Translations under genes and position numbers: made by a program
DNA from: Streptomyces sp. NBC_01210
GTDB taxonomy: Bacteria > Actinomycetota > Actinomycetes > Streptomycetales > Streptomycetaceae
DNA: 64,000 bases
Assembly (NCBI RefSeq): GCF_036010325.1
Contig: NZ_CP108549.1
Coordinates: 7,502,001-7,566,000 of the forward strand
Direction: 5' to 3'
Part shown: positions 32,034 to 41,951 of the stretch, one piece after another
Layout of the letters: the number at the start of each line of letters is the position of its first letter
Numbering within the stretch: position 1 is the stretch's first letter
The notes under the pieces: model-generated
The model's input: the letters and a program-made list of their open reading frames with translations, nothing else
Database searches by the model: none
What the model was told of the DNA's origin: nothing

Positions 32034-32555
32034 CTACGCGGACAGGGTGCGGACGTACCGAACCTCCGGGACCGCAACGCCGTCCACCTCGAACGGCTCC
32101 TCCGCGCCGTCGGGTGTGAAGCCCGCCTTCTCGTAGAAGCTGCGGGCGCGGTCGTTCTCCTTGAGGACCCAGAGCCGCATCTCAGGGAACCCGTCAGCGG
32201 TGGCCCGCTCCGTCAGCTCCGCCATCAGCGCCCGGCCCACGCCCGTGGACATCTGTTCCGGCAGCACGTAGATCGCGTACAGCTCGCAGATACCCGCCGT
32301 CGCGTCCTCGTCCCGGCTCGGTCCGCAGCAGCCCCACCCGACCACTTCGCCGTCCCGCTCGGCGACCACATTGGTCACCCGCCTGCCACCCCTCGTGAGG
32401 AAGGCGCGGCGCTTCGCCGCGTCCTCCTCGATGCTCATCGCGTCCAGATACGACGACGGCATCAACCCGGCGTATGCGTGCTGCCAGCCCCGGACCCGGA
32501 CCGTAGCGACCGCTTCGCAGTCGTCGATGCCCATGTCCCGTATATGTACCGGCAT
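32034..32555 (-). CDS. GNAT-family N-acetyltransferase
   Basis: A 173-residue acetyltransferase. The acetyl-CoA loop is in QMSTGVGRALM after the beta-4 strand ELYAIYVLPE, and the C-terminal motif is NDRARSFYEKAGF. The acceptor is unknown. GGAGAGGAGGG precedes the ATG. It starts 3 bp after the RidA gene, so both are one transcription unit. Confidence 0.88.
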   Translation of the reverse strand: MPVHIRDMGIDDCEAVATVRVRGWQHAYAGLMPSSYLDAMSIEEDAAKRRAFLTRGGRRVTNVVAERDGEVVGWGCCGPSRDEDATAGICELYAIYVLPEQMSTGVGRALMAELTERATADGFPEMRLWVLKENDRARSFYEKAGFTPDGAEEPFEVDGVAVPEVRYVRTLSA

Positions 32556-32558
32556 CCG

Positions 32559-32966
32559 CTAGCCCTCCTCTCCGGTGATCGCGAACGCCTCGATCTCGAC
32601 GAGCAGTTCGGGCCGGAACAGGGCCGCCACCTGGACCGCCGAGCTGGCCGGCAGCCGTGCGGCGTCGATCACCTCGTCCCGCGCCGCACGGACCGCCGGA
32701 AGGTGCGCGACATCGGTGACGAAGTACGTCAGCTTGACCACATCGTCGAAGGAAGCGCCCGCCGCGGCCAGACAGCGGCGGAGGTTCTCGAAGATCTGCC
32801 GCGCCTGTGCCGCCGGGTCTCCCTCGCCCACGACCTTGCCGTCCTGGTCGAAGGCGCACTGCCCCGAAATCGCCACGAATCGGCCGGTGCCCCAGACGAC
32901 ATGGCTGTATCCCGTGCCGGGAGCCACACCTTCGGGAGCCTGTACATGCGTGAGTCGCGAAGCCAT
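32559..32966 (-). CDS. RidA-family (YjgF/UK114) protein
   Basis: A 135-residue trimeric RidA-fold protein. The start is ATG at 32966 behind AAGGA. The pattern GYSHVVWGTGRFVAISGQ, then LKLTYFVTD-like VVKLTYFVTD and SSAVQVAALFRPELLVEIEA fits the family. Canonical RidA has Arg near IRTTVFV (Arg105 in E. coli numbering); here the C-terminal SSAVQV replaces the RxxV-type catalytic stretch, so imine deaminase activity is uncertain. Confidence 0.82.
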   Translation of the reverse strand: MASRLTHVQAPEGVAPGTGYSHVVWGTGRFVAISGQCAFDQDGKVVGEGDPAAQARQIFENLRRCLAAAGASFDDVVKLTYFVTDVAHLPAVRAARDEVIDAARLPASSAVQVAALFRPELLVEIEAFAITGEEG

Positions 32967-33023
32967 GCGTTCATCCTTGCGCACACCACTGACAATCCCG
33001 AACGATTTCCCGGCCCGCCCGCC

Positions 33024-34058
33024 TCAGAGCAGAGTCAGCTGCGTCGGCTCCGGCGCTGCGAGCTCCGGCTCCTCCGGTACCGGGATCCGCCGCGGGACAC
33101 CCCGGTCGGCCGGGCCTATGCCGAACTCCCGGGCCAGTTCATGGACATGGCGCGTGATCCGGCGCTGGTACCACTTCGGCGCATACGCTCCCTCCGCGTA
33201 CAGCCGCTCGTAACGCCGTACCAGATGCGGATGATGCTGTGCCAGCCACGCCATGAACCACTCGCGCGCACCCGGCCGCAGATGAAGGACGAGCGGCGTC
33301 ACCGACGTCGCTCCGGCCGCGGCGATCGCCCGTACGGTCGCGCGGAGTTGGTCCGGGTGGTCGCCGAGGAACGGGATGACCGGCGCCATCAGCACCCCGC
33401 AGCCGATGCCGTGCTCGGTGAGGGTGTGTACGACGTCGAGGCGCCGCTCCGGCGAGGGTGTGCCCGGCTCGACCGTGCGCCACAGCTCGGGGTCGGTGAA
33501 GCCGACCGAGACGGAGATCCCGACCTCGGTCACCTCCGCAGCCTGCCGCAGCAGCTCCAGATCGCGAAGGATCAGCGTGCCCTTGGTGAGAATGGAGAAC
33601 GGGTTCGCATGGTCGCGCAGAGCGGTGATGATGCCCGGCATCAGCCGGTAGCGCCCTTCCGCCCGCTGATAGCAGTCGACGTTCGTCCCCATGGCGATAT
33701 GAGCACCCTGCCACCGCCGGGACGCCAGCTGTCGGCGCAGCAGCTCCGGCGCGTTGATCTTCACAACGATCTGGGAGTCGAACCCGAGCCCGGTGTCGAG
33801 GTCCAGATAGCTGTGGGTCTTGCGGGCGAAGCAGTACACACAGGCGTGCGTGCAGCCCCGATAGGGATTGACCGTCCACTCGAACGGCATTCGTGAGGCG
33901 CCCGGCACCCGGTTCAGGATCGAACGGGCGCGGATCTCGTGGAAGGTGATGCCCCGGAATTCGGGGGTGTCGAAGGTCCTGGTGGTCACCGCGGACGTAG
34001 CGAAAAGCGCGGTGTCTCCGGCCATCGTGGGGTTCTCGACCAGATTGTCCCAGCGCAT
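33024..34058 (-). CDS. Rv2578c-family radical SAM protein
   Basis: A 344-residue protein. The start is ATG at 34058, behind GAGGAGG. The Fe4S4 site is C-x3-C-x2-C in YRGCTHACVYCFARKTH, which together with the HSYLDLDTGLGF segment is typical of the Rv2578c / spore-photoproduct-lyase-like group. The reaction is not established. A perfect LexA box (34093-34104) sits about 35 bp upstream, so it should belong to the SOS regulon and may take part in DNA damage repair. Confidence 0.9.
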   Translation of the reverse strand: MRWDNLVENPTMAGDTALFATSAVTTRTFDTPEFRGITFHEIRARSILNRVPGASRMPFEWTVNPYRGCTHACVYCFARKTHSYLDLDTGLGFDSQIVVKINAPELLRRQLASRRWQGAHIAMGTNVDCYQRAEGRYRLMPGIITALRDHANPFSILTKGTLILRDLELLRQAAEVTEVGISVSVGFTDPELWRTVEPGTPSPERRLDVVHTLTEHGIGCGVLMAPVIPFLGDHPDQLRATVRAIAAAGATSVTPLVLHLRPGAREWFMAWLAQHHPHLVRRYERLYAEGAYAPKWYQRRITRHVHELAREFGIGPADRGVPRRIPVPEEPELAAPEPTQLTLL

Positions 34059-34092
34059 GAGCGCCTCCTCAGTAGCACTGGCCCACAGAATA

Positions 34093-34104
34093 GAACACAT
34101 GTTC
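34093..34104 (-). promoter_or_regulatory. LexA (SOS) box
   Basis: GAACACATGTTC matches the actinobacterial SOS core GAAC-N4-GTTC exactly. It is 35 bp upstream of the radical SAM start codon, where it would overlap the promoter. Confidence 0.75.
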
Positions 34105-34255
34105 CCTTGATCGCTTGCAACGCTGTTCCGTATCGGGGGGACCCCGGATGCCCGCAGGTGAACCCACACGGCGCGGTGACCCTGGATTTGGGAGGCCGGA
34201 CCCGAGGTGATTGGCTAGCGGCACCCCCGAAGAACCGAGTGCTGGAGGAACGCGA

Positions 34256-34699
34256 ATGGCGCAGGTCGAGGCCACCACGGAACGGATCATCGCGGCGGAC
34301 GCGGAGAAGGTGTTCGATGCGCTGGCCGACTACGAGAACACCCGCGCCAAGCTGCTGCCCGAGCACTTCAGCGAGTACGAGGTCCGTGAGGGCGGCGACG
34401 GCGAGGGCACTCTCGTCCACTGGAAGCTCCAGGCGACCAGCAAGCGGATCCGCGACTGCCTGCTCGAGGTGACCGAGCCGACCGACGGCCAACTGGTCGA
34501 GAAGGACCGCAACTCCTCGATGGTCACCACCTGGACCGTCACCCCGGCCGGCGAGGGCAGGTCGAAGGCCGTCGTCAGCACCGCCTGGAACGGCGCGGGC
34601 GGCATCGGCGGCTTCTTCGAGAAGACCTTCGCCCCCAAGGGACTTGGCCGGATCTACGACGCGCTGCTCGCCAAGCTGGCGGCCGAGGTCGAGAAGTAG
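34256..34699 (+). CDS. SRPBCC-family (polyketide cyclase/START-like) protein
   Basis: A 147-residue helix-grip-fold protein. The start is ATG at 34256, after GGAGGAACGCGA; the longer upstream frame lacks a good site. The N-terminus MAQVEATTERIIAADAEKVF and the C-terminal long helix (GRIYDALLAKLAAEVEK) fit the SRPBCC fold, which binds hydrophobic ligands. No function can be assigned. It is divergent from the radical SAM gene. Confidence 0.85.
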   Translation: MAQVEATTERIIAADAEKVFDALADYENTRAKLLPEHFSEYEVREGGDGEGTLVHWKLQATSKRIRDCLLEVTEPTDGQLVEKDRNSSMVTTWTVTPAGEGRSKAVVSTAWNGAGGIGGFFEKTFAPKGLGRIYDALLAKLAAEVEK

Positions 34700-34945
34700 C
34701 CGGTGAAGTAGCCCCGCGGGGTTGCTGTAACGCTCACCGTTTCGAGTGGTTTTCCCCGCGGCGCCGTGATGCGCCCCGCGCGCCATGGGTCGCGGGAAAG
34801 CCCCTGTTGAGCGCCCGAAGTGCGCCCCGTCAGAGCCAGTTGGGCCCGGTCGTGCGCCCCCGGCACGGATAACGCCCCGCTTGCTCCCCCTTGGTGCGGA
34901 ATGCGAAGAATTACGCCGCGCAGGTGTGACGAGGGGAGCAGATAC

Positions 34946-37369
34946 GTGGGCGGCATCACTCTGGTGAAGGACGAGCAGACGGCTCCGGCCGCGGCTGCAC
35001 CGCCTCCCCCTGCCGGACCGGCCGAGGCCACCGCGCTCAGCCCGCGCCGCGTACGCCTCGTCTTCATCGGGCTGATGCTCGCGCTGCTGCTCGCCGCGCT
35101 CGAGCAGATGATCGTCGCCACCGCCCTCCCGAAGATCGTCGGTGAACTGCAGGGCCTGGACCGGATGCCCTGGGCGATCACCGCCTATCTCCTCACCGCC
35201 ACCATCGGCCTGCCCATCTACGGCAAACTGGGTGATCTCTTCGGCCGCAAGGGCGTCTTCCAGTTCGCGATCGTCGTCTTCGTCATCGGCTCCGCGCTGG
35301 CCGGCCGGTCGCAGAGCATGGACCAGCTCATCGCCTTCCGCGCCATCCAGGGCATCGGTGCCGGCGGCCTCATGATCGGCGTGCAGGCGATCATCGCGGA
35401 CATCGTGCCGCCCCGGAAACGCGGCCGTTTCATGGGCCTCATCGGCGCCGCCTTCGGACTCGCCTCCGTCGCGGGACCACTGCTCGGCGGCTTCTTCACC
35501 GACCACGCCTCCTGGCGCTGGTGCTTCTACTTCAACGTCCCCTTCGGCCTGGTCACCCTGATTGTGGTCACCGCGGTGCTGAAGCTCCCGAAGCCTGCTG
35601 CCAGAGCCCGGCTCGACGTCCTCGGCGCGCTGTTGCTCGCCGCCGCGTCCACCTGCCTCGTCCTGCTGACCAGTTGGGGCGGTACCGAGTACGCGTGGGG
35701 CTCGCGCGTCATTCTGGGACTGGCGGCCGGGGCTGCGGGAACCATCCTGCTCTTCCTGGTCGTTGAGTCCTTCGCCCCTGAACCGATCATCCCGCTCCGG
35801 CTGTTCCGCGACTCGATCTTCACCGTCACCAGCCTCGTCGGCGCCATCGTCGGCGTCGCACTCTTCGGCGTGGCCGGCTATCTGCCGACGTTCATCCAGA
35901 TGGTCGACGGAGCCAGCGCCACCGAGTCCGGGCTGCTGATGCTCCCGATGATGGGCGGCATCGTCGGAGCCTCGATCATCTCCGGCCGACTCATCAGCCG
36001 TACCGGGCGTTACAAGATCTACCCCGTCCTCGGCAGCGCGATCTCGGCCGTCGGTATGTGGCTGCTGTCGCGCCTTGAGGCCGACACGCCCCGGCTCGAC
36101 CACAGCATCTGGCAGGCCGTGCTCGGCGTCGGCATCGGACTGGTGCTGCCGGTGCTGATCCTCGCCGTGCAGAACGCCGTAGCGCCCGCCGACCTCGGCA
36201 CCGCCACCAGCGCCAACAACTACTTCCGGCAGATCGGCGGCAGCGTCGGCGCCGCCGTCTTCGGCACGCTCTTCGCCAACCGGCTCACGGACGCGCTCAC
36301 CGACCGCCTCCCGGCCGGCGCGGGCCTGCCCACTCAGTCCATTCCGAACGTCGATTCCATCACTCCGCAGATGGTCCACGCGATGGAGCCCGCGCTGCGT
36401 GACGCCTACATCCAGGCGTACGCGGACGCGATGCCGCGGATCTTCCTCTATTTCGTGCCGGTGCTCGCGCTCGGCCTCTTCATCGCCTTCTTCCTCAAGG
36501 AGAAACCGCTGGTGTCCCAGAACGCCCAGGCCGCCGAGCCCGCTGTCACCTCCGCCTCCGTCCCGTCGGCCCGCACCGCGCGCGCCGCGCGCACCACGCC
36601 CGCGTACACCTCCGGCGTCCCGGTCTGCGGCACCGTCCAGCACCACGACGGCAGCACCGTCCCGCGCGCCGCCCTGACCCTCATCGACGTACAGGGACAG
36701 CAGATCGGACGCGGCGCGAGCGGCGAGGACGGGCGGTACGCGCTCAGCGTGCCGGGCGCCGGCTCGTACGTCATGATCGCGGCGGCCGGCGGGCACCAGC
36801 CGCAGGCCGTCACCGTGACCGTCGGCGAGCGGCCAGTCGAGCTCGATGTGGTCCTCGGCGGCGCGGGCAGGCTCGCCGGGACCGTCGTCACGGCCGACGG
36901 ATCGCCGGTACGCGACGCCGCCGTCACCCTCACCGACGTACGCGGCGACGTCGTCGTCACCACCCGCAGCGGCCGCGAAGGCGGATACGCGATCACGGAG
37001 TTGGTGGCCGGGGAGTACACACTGGCCGCGAGCGCGCCCGCCTTCCGCCCCGCCGCGCAGACCGTGAGCGTGCAGGCGTCCCGCGAGACCCGGCAGGACA
37101 TCGAGCTCGCGGGCGGAGCCGTGCTGCGCGGCACCGTACGGGCCGGTGGCGGCCGTCCGGTCGAGGACGCGCGGGTCACGCTGCTCGACGCGGCGGGCAA
37201 TGTGGTGGACACCCTCACCACGGGCCCCGACGGCAGCTTCCGGTTCGTGGATCTGTCGTCGGGGGAGTACACGGTGATCGCGGCGGGTTATCCGCCGGTC
37301 GCGACAGTTCTGCAGGTCGCGGGCGGCGGACGGGCCGAGCGCGATCTCCAGCTGGGGCACGAGGACTGA
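34946..37369 (+). CDS. MFS exporter (DHA2-type) with C-terminal carboxypeptidase-regulatory-like domains
   Basis: An 807-residue protein from GTG at 34946, behind GAGGGGAG. Residues 1 to about 525 form a 14-helix drug:H+ antiporter with [17 protein letters not shown] motif A ([16 protein letters not shown]) and motif C (GPLLGGFF). From about residue 552 to the end are three repeats of a beta-sandwich unit (pattern GTVxxxxGxPVxxAxVTLxDxxGxVVxTxxSGxDGxYxxxxLxxGEYTxxAxA), similar to CarboxypepD_reg domains. This tail is unusual in an exporter. If outside the cell it could bind polymers or the wall; topology must decide. Confidence 0.88.
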   Translation: MGGITLVKDEQTAPAAAAPPPPAGPAEATALSPRRVRLVFIGLMLALLLAALEQMIVATALPKIVGELQGLDRMPWAITAYLLTATIGLPIYGKLGDLFGRKGVFQFAIVVFVIGSALAGRSQSMDQLIAFRAIQGIGAGGLMIGVQAIIADIVPPRKRGRFMGLIGAAFGLASVAGPLLGGFFTDHASWRWCFYFNVPFGLVTLIVVTAVLKLPKPAARARLDVLGALLLAAASTCLVLLTSWGGTEYAWGSRVILGLAAGAAGTILLFLVVESFAPEPIIPLRLFRDSIFTVTSLVGAIVGVALFGVAGYLPTFIQMVDGASATESGLLMLPMMGGIVGASIISGRLISRTGRYKIYPVLGSAISAVGMWLLSRLEADTPRLDHSIWQAVLGVGIGLVLPVLILAVQNAVAPADLGTATSANNYFRQIGGSVGAAVFGTLFANRLTDALTDRLPAGAGLPTQSIPNVDSITPQMVHAMEPALRDAYIQAYADAMPRIFLYFVPVLALGLFIAFFLKEKPLVSQNAQAAEPAVTSASVPSARTARAARTTPAYTSGVPVCGTVQHHDGSTVPRAALTLIDVQGQQIGRGASGEDGRYALSVPGAGSYVMIAAAGGHQPQAVTVTVGERPVELDVVLGGAGRLAGTVVTADGSPVRDAAVTLTDVRGDVVVTTRSGREGGYAITELVAGEYTLAASAPAFRPAAQTVSVQASRETRQDIELAGGAVLRGTVRAGGGRPVEDARVTLLDAAGNVVDTLTTGPDGSFRFVDLSSGEYTVIAAGYPPVATVLQVAGGGRAERDLQLGHED

Positions 37370-37495
37370 CAATTCATCAGTTTTGCGCGGGGGTGCACCA
37401 CCCCATTTCGGCGTTCCCCGGCGTGCTTCCTGCGCCGCGCCGTACCGTAGAGGCAAGGCCGCAGATCCTGGCGGCGGGGAAGGAGCCTCCCACTC

Positions 37496-39894
37496 ATGGA
37501 CAGTGGTGTTCCGCCGACACCGCCACGGGAGCACCCCGTGGCCGGCCGGATTCCGCTCGCCGTGGTCGTCGTGGACGGCGACGGCTTGGTGTCGCACTGG
37601 TCGACCGGTGCGAAGCGACTCTTCGGCCCCACCAGGGAGCAGGCGGTGGGACAGCCCGCCGTCGAACTGCTCCCGGTCACCGGCGCGCTCGCGGGGGACG
37701 GTGAGTACGAGGCGTACCACGACTACGGCGGTCTGGGCCCCGGCCTCGACGCCTCGCTGAACGGCCTCACCTCCTACCCCGCGGCCGGCCGGGCCCGCCT
37801 CTCCGAAGCCGGATGCGACCGGGTCGATGTGCTGTGGTGGGCGTACCCCATGATCGGTCCGGGCGACGAGCGTCTGCTCGTACTGGCCGCGGACGCCGCG
37901 CAGTTCGGCGCCGAGGACGAGAGTGTCGAGCGCATCGCGCCCGGATTCGCCCTGCACACCGAGTTTCCCGGCTCCGACGAGCTGGCGCGCCGGCTCCCCG
38001 AGATCCTGCCGAGCATGAGCGTCCAGGAGTCGGCGCGGATCGTCTCCCAGATCCTGGACCTGGGCTATCCCGTGCTCGAGTTCAGCCATCACGACCGGGT
38101 GCCGGTCACCCCGGACTGGGGTGTCCCCAGGCGTAGGGAGCGCAAGGCGCGGCAACGGGCCGCAGAGGAGGCGGCAGCGGCGGGGCAGCCGGTCGACACC
38201 GCCGATCTTCAGCAGGATCTCGAGTACGCCGCGGTCCGCGAGCGGCTCGAATTCCTCAACGAGGTCAGCGGCCGCATCGGTTCCTCGCTCGACCTCGCCC
38301 GTACCATTCAGGAAGTCAGCGCGGCCGTCGTGCCGCGCTTCACCGATGTCGCCGGCACCTATCTGCGTGACAGGTCATCGCGGGCGAGGGCTTCCCCGCC
38401 GGACCGCCGGACGCGACCACCATGTGGCACCGCGTCGCCGTCGAGCATGTGGACGAGCCGGGCCGCTGGGACGATGTGGTGCCGGTCGGCGAATCCATGC
38501 CGTTCCCCGAGCGCACCCCGTTCTTCCAGTGCATGACCACCGGCGATCCGGTGCTGGTGCCGCGTATCAGCGAGCAGATGGGCAATGCCATCGCCTCGCA
38601 GTTCGAGAAGCGCGACATCCGGCCGCTGATCACCAACCGTTCGATGCTCGTCGTGCCGCTGAAGGCGCGCAATGTGGTGCTGGGCTTCATGATCCTGCTG
38701 CGCCATGCGGAGCGCGCTCTGTTCAACGACATGGACCGGGTCACCGGGGCCGAACTGGCCGCCCGCGCCGGGCTCGTCCTCGACAACGCCCGTATGTACA
38801 CCTACCAGGAGAGTGTGGCCGAGACCCTCCAGGACTCGATGCTGCCGCAGGTCAACCCGCGGATGGCCGGCTGCGACACCGCCACACGCTATCTGCCGGG
38901 CACCCTGCTGGGGCGGGTCGGCGGCGACTGGTTCGACTCCGTCAAGCTGCCCGGCTCGCGCACCGCGCTGGTGGTGGGCGATGTGATGGGGCACGGGCTC
39001 AACTCCGCCGCGATGATGGGCCAGTTGCGTACGGCGGTACAGACCATGGCCGCCCTGGACCTGCCACCCGAGCAGCTCCTGCGGAACCTCGACGACCTCG
39101 CCCAGCGCCTCGGCGAGCATTACCTCGCGACCTGTCTGTATGCGGTCTACGACCCGATCCGCAATGAACTCCGGATGGCGAACGCCGGCCATGTGCCCCC
39201 GGTGATCGTCCGCGCGGCGGACGGGCGCAGCGAGCTGCTGGAACTGCCGACCGGTGCGCCGATCGGCGTCGGCGGAGTGCCGTTCGAGAGCGTACGAGTG
39301 CCCGTGGCGCCCGGCGACCGCCTCGTGATGTGCACGGACGGCCTGGTGGAGGTCCGTGGCGAGGACATAGGAGTCGGGCTTGCGACGCTCTGCGAATCCG
39401 CGGCCCATCCCGCCGCCTCCATGGACGACGCCTGCGACACCATTATCCGCTCGCTGAACGTACGAGGCGGACGCAAGGACGACGTCGCCCTGCTGATGGC
39501 CCGGCTGAACGGCATCGAGGCCGAGTCGGTGGCGGCCTGGGAGCTGTCGCCGGAGCCGCGCGAAGCGGCGCGGGCCCGGCGGCTGGTCCGCGGACAGCTG
39601 CGGTCCTGGGGACTCGCTGATCTGACGGAGACCGTGGAGCTGCTGGTCAGCGAAGTGGTCACCAACGCGGTGCGGCACGCGCAGGGCCGTCGCGCGGAGC
39701 TGCGGCTGGTACGGGCCGGATCCCTGCTGTGTGAAGTGGCCGACGAGGACCACACTCTGCCGACGCTGCTCGACGCCCGCCCCGACGCCGAACTGGGCCG
39801 GGGACTGCGCGTGGTGAGCAGCCTGGCGCGGGAGTGGGGCACCAGCCGGACGGCCGACGGCAAGACGGTCTGGTTCGAGCTGGCGCTGCCGTAG
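37496..39894 (+). pseudogene. PAS-GAF-SpoIIE phosphatase-HATPase protein, single frameshift
   Basis: Two overlapping frames make one protein. The first (from ATG 37496, AAGGAG upstream) has a PAS-like sensor (IPLAVVVVDGDGLVSHWSTG) and a linker ending VAGTYLRD. The second resumes with VIAGEGFPAGPPDATTMWHR and carries a GAF domain, a SpoIIE-type PP2C (LGRVGGDWFD, VVGDVMGHG, then GGRKDDVALLMAR) and a HATPase kinase-like end (ELLVSEVVTNAVRHA). Restoring one C near 38371 (GACAGG to GACCAGG) rejoins them into about 799 residues. Such proteins control anti-sigma/anti-anti-sigma partners. It may be a true pseudogene, phase variation or a sequencing error. Confidence 0.8.
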
Positions 39895-40050
39895 CCGCCC
39901 TCGGGGCGGGGTGCGGGCTCGGCCGCGGACTCGCCGCGGACTCGGCTGTGGGCTCGAACGCCACGTAAAGGAATGCGCCGGGCACTTGTCGCCGTAACTC
40001 GTGAGCGATAGACCGATCTTGACGTCGTGTCATATCCTGGGGAGCTGGTC

Positions 40051-40776
40051 ATGAGCGTTGCGAGTCGGTACAAGGACGCCTGGGAGGGCTTCTGGAACGA
40101 GGCCTCCGGCGAGCCGGGCGAGGTCTTCTGGGATGCGGAGCCGGCACTCACCGCGGGGCCCCATCTCGCGGTCTACGAACCGCATGTGACGGATCCCGGG
40201 CTGACTCTGGTGGATCTCGGCTGCGGCAACGGCACACAGACCCGTTTCCTGGCCGACCGCTTCCCCCAGGTGCTCGGCGTGGACCTGTCGGCCGCCGCGA
40301 TCGAGCTGGCCAGACGGCAGGACAAACAGAGCGAGACGCGGTTCCGGGAGATCGACGCGGTGGACGGGGCGATGGTGGCGCAGCTGCACGCCGAGCTCGG
40401 CGACACCAATGTCTATATGCGCGGGGTGCTCCACCAGTGCGACGCGGAGGACCGGCAGGCGCTGGCCGACTCGATCGCCCTACTGGTGGGTGAGCGTGGA
40501 CGCGCCTTTGTGGTGGAGCTCGCGGAGGCGGCCGGGCAGCAACTGAGGACCCTGGCGCAGGCACCGGCGGGACCGCCGCCGAAGCTTGAGCCGGTGTTCC
40601 GCCACGGCCTCCAGCCGGGTTCGGTGCCCGACGCGGACGTGGCGGAGTTCTTCACCACGGCGGGTCTCGGGGTGATCGCTCGAGGTGAACTGCCGCTGAC
40701 GACAACGGAGTACGCGTCGGACGGCTCGCGTATCGAGCTTCCCTCGAAATGGCTGATCGTCGGCAGGAACGGGTAA
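40051..40776 (+). CDS. class I SAM-dependent methyltransferase
   Basis: A 241-residue methyltransferase from ATG 40051, after GGGGAG. The SAM motif is LTLVDLGCGNGTQTRFLAD, followed by VLGVDLSAAAIELAR. The N-terminal YKDAWEGFWNEASGEPGEVFWD resembles SAM-dependent methyltransferases of unknown substrate. No neighbour indicates the acceptor. Confidence 0.85.
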   Translation: MSVASRYKDAWEGFWNEASGEPGEVFWDAEPALTAGPHLAVYEPHVTDPGLTLVDLGCGNGTQTRFLADRFPQVLGVDLSAAAIELARRQDKQSETRFREIDAVDGAMVAQLHAELGDTNVYMRGVLHQCDAEDRQALADSIALLVGERGRAFVVELAEAAGQQLRTLAQAPAGPPPKLEPVFRHGLQPGSVPDADVAEFFTTAGLGVIARGELPLTTTEYASDGSRIELPSKWLIVGRNG

Positions 40777-40827
40777 CGCCCGACCCTGCCTCTTCCCGGT
40801 CGGGCAACCGCCGACGGGAGGAGTGCC

Positions 40828-40995
40828 GTGTTCCGCGGAGCAGCCCGCGCCGCGGCCGTCGCCGGTCTTGCCCCGCTTCCGCTGCTGGGCTCCGCACCCG
40901 GTGCGGCGGCGGACGGGATCCTGGCGTCGGCAAGGGCCGGAGGGCTTGTCGTGCGCCGCCGCCGTCGGCGGGAGAGCGCCGGACAGGAGGCGTAG
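40828..40995 (+). CDS. Possible small secreted protein (55 aa)
   Basis: GTG at 40828 lies behind GGGAGGAG with good spacing. The product has a short basic start (MFRGAARAAAVAGLAPLPLL), then a likely signal cleavage after APGAAA and a Arg-rich stretch RRRRRR near the end. It resembles a secreted or truncated precursor; no family was recognised. It may be real or a chance frame in high-GC DNA. Confidence 0.35.
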   Translation: MFRGAARAAAVAGLAPLPLLGSAPGAAADGILASARAGGLVVRRRRRRESAGQEA

Positions 40996-41068
40996 GGCCC
41001 TTCGTTTCGGCGGCCGACCGGACTCCCGTGGCCGACCGGACCGGCGTTCGGCGGACCGGACCTCCGGC

Positions 41069-41080
41069 ACTGTCAACAGT
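41069..41080. promoter_or_regulatory. 12-bp palindrome upstream of the peptidase cassette
   Basis: ACTGT-CA-ACAGT is a perfect palindrome 38 bp before the M55 start. It may be an operator; the -10-like TACCGT (41106-41111) follows. Confidence 0.35.
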
Positions 41081-41117
41081 CCTGGCCCGGGCGTTCGCCG
41101 ACGCGTACCGTGATGCC

Positions 41118-41951
41118 GTGAAGATCCTCATCAGCGCCGACATGGAAGGCGCCACCGGTGTGACCTGGCCGGCCGATGTGCTGCCCGGCACCCCCCAGTG
41201 GGAGCGCTGCCGGTCCATGTTCACCTCCGATGTGAACGCGGCGGCCCTCGGTTTCTTCGACGGTGGTGCCGATGATGTGCTCATCAACGAAGCGCACTGG
41301 ACCATGCGCAATCTCCTGCTCGAGCGGCTCGACGAGCGGGCCCAGATGCTCACCGGCAAGCACAAGTCACTGTCCATGGTGGAAGGCGTGCAGCACGGCG
41401 ACGTGGACGGCATCGCCTTCGTCGGCTACCACACCGGCGCGGGCACGGAGGGCGTGCTCGCACACACCTACCTCGCCAACTCCATCACCGGTGTGTGGCT
41501 GAACGGCGCGCGGGCGAGCGAGGGTCTGCTCAACGCCCATGTCGTCGCGGAGTACGGCGTACCGGTGGTGCTGGTCACCGGCGACGACCTGACCTGCGTG
41601 GATGCCGGCGGCTATGCGCCGGACGCCCGCAAGGTCGCGGTGAAGGACCATGTGTCGCGGTACGCGGCGGTGTGCCGCACTCCGGCCCGTACCGCCTCCG
41701 ACATCCGCGCCGCCGCGAAGGAGTCCGCGGCACTCGCCGTACGGCACGAGCCGGTGCGCGGTGGCCCGTTCACCGTGGAGCTGGAGTTCGACGCGGAGCA
41801 CCTCGCAGCGGCCGCGACGGTCGTCCCCGGGGTGACAGGCAGCGGTGAGCGACGTGTCGCGTACACCAGCGAGACGATGTATGAGGCCATTCGCACCTTC
41901 AAAGCGGTCACGACGATCGTCTCCGCGGCGGTGGAGGAGCAGTATGGCTGA
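41118..41951 (+). CDS. M55-family D-aminopeptidase (DppA-like)
   Basis: A 277-residue metallopeptidase from GTG 41118. The N-terminal MKILISADMEGATGV has the metal-binding Asp and Glu of DppA; VLINEAHWTMRNL and VGYHTGAG are further conserved parts. Family enzymes cleave N-terminal D-residues such as D-Ala-D-Ala peptides. There is no ribosome-binding site, but TACCGT is 6 bp upstream, consistent with a leaderless mRNA. It overlaps the M20 gene by 8 bp and begins a four-peptidase operon. Confidence 0.9.
   Translation: MKILISADMEGATGVTWPADVLPGTPQWERCRSMFTSDVNAAALGFFDGGADDVLINEAHWTMRNLLLERLDERAQMLTGKHKSLSMVEGVQHGDVDGIAFVGYHTGAGTEGVLAHTYLANSITGVWLNGARASEGLLNAHVVAEYGVPVVLVTGDDLTCVDAGGYAPDARKVAVKDHVSRYAAVCRTPARTASDIRAAAKESAALAVRHEPVRGGPFTVELEFDAEHLAAAATVVPGVTGSGERRVAYTSETMYEAIRTFKAVTTIVSAAVEEQYG

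Noticed and set aside
33986..38155. 1389-residue minus-strand frame
   Set aside because: It lies opposite SRPBCC, the MFS fusion and the SpoIIE protein; it shows no conserved motif.
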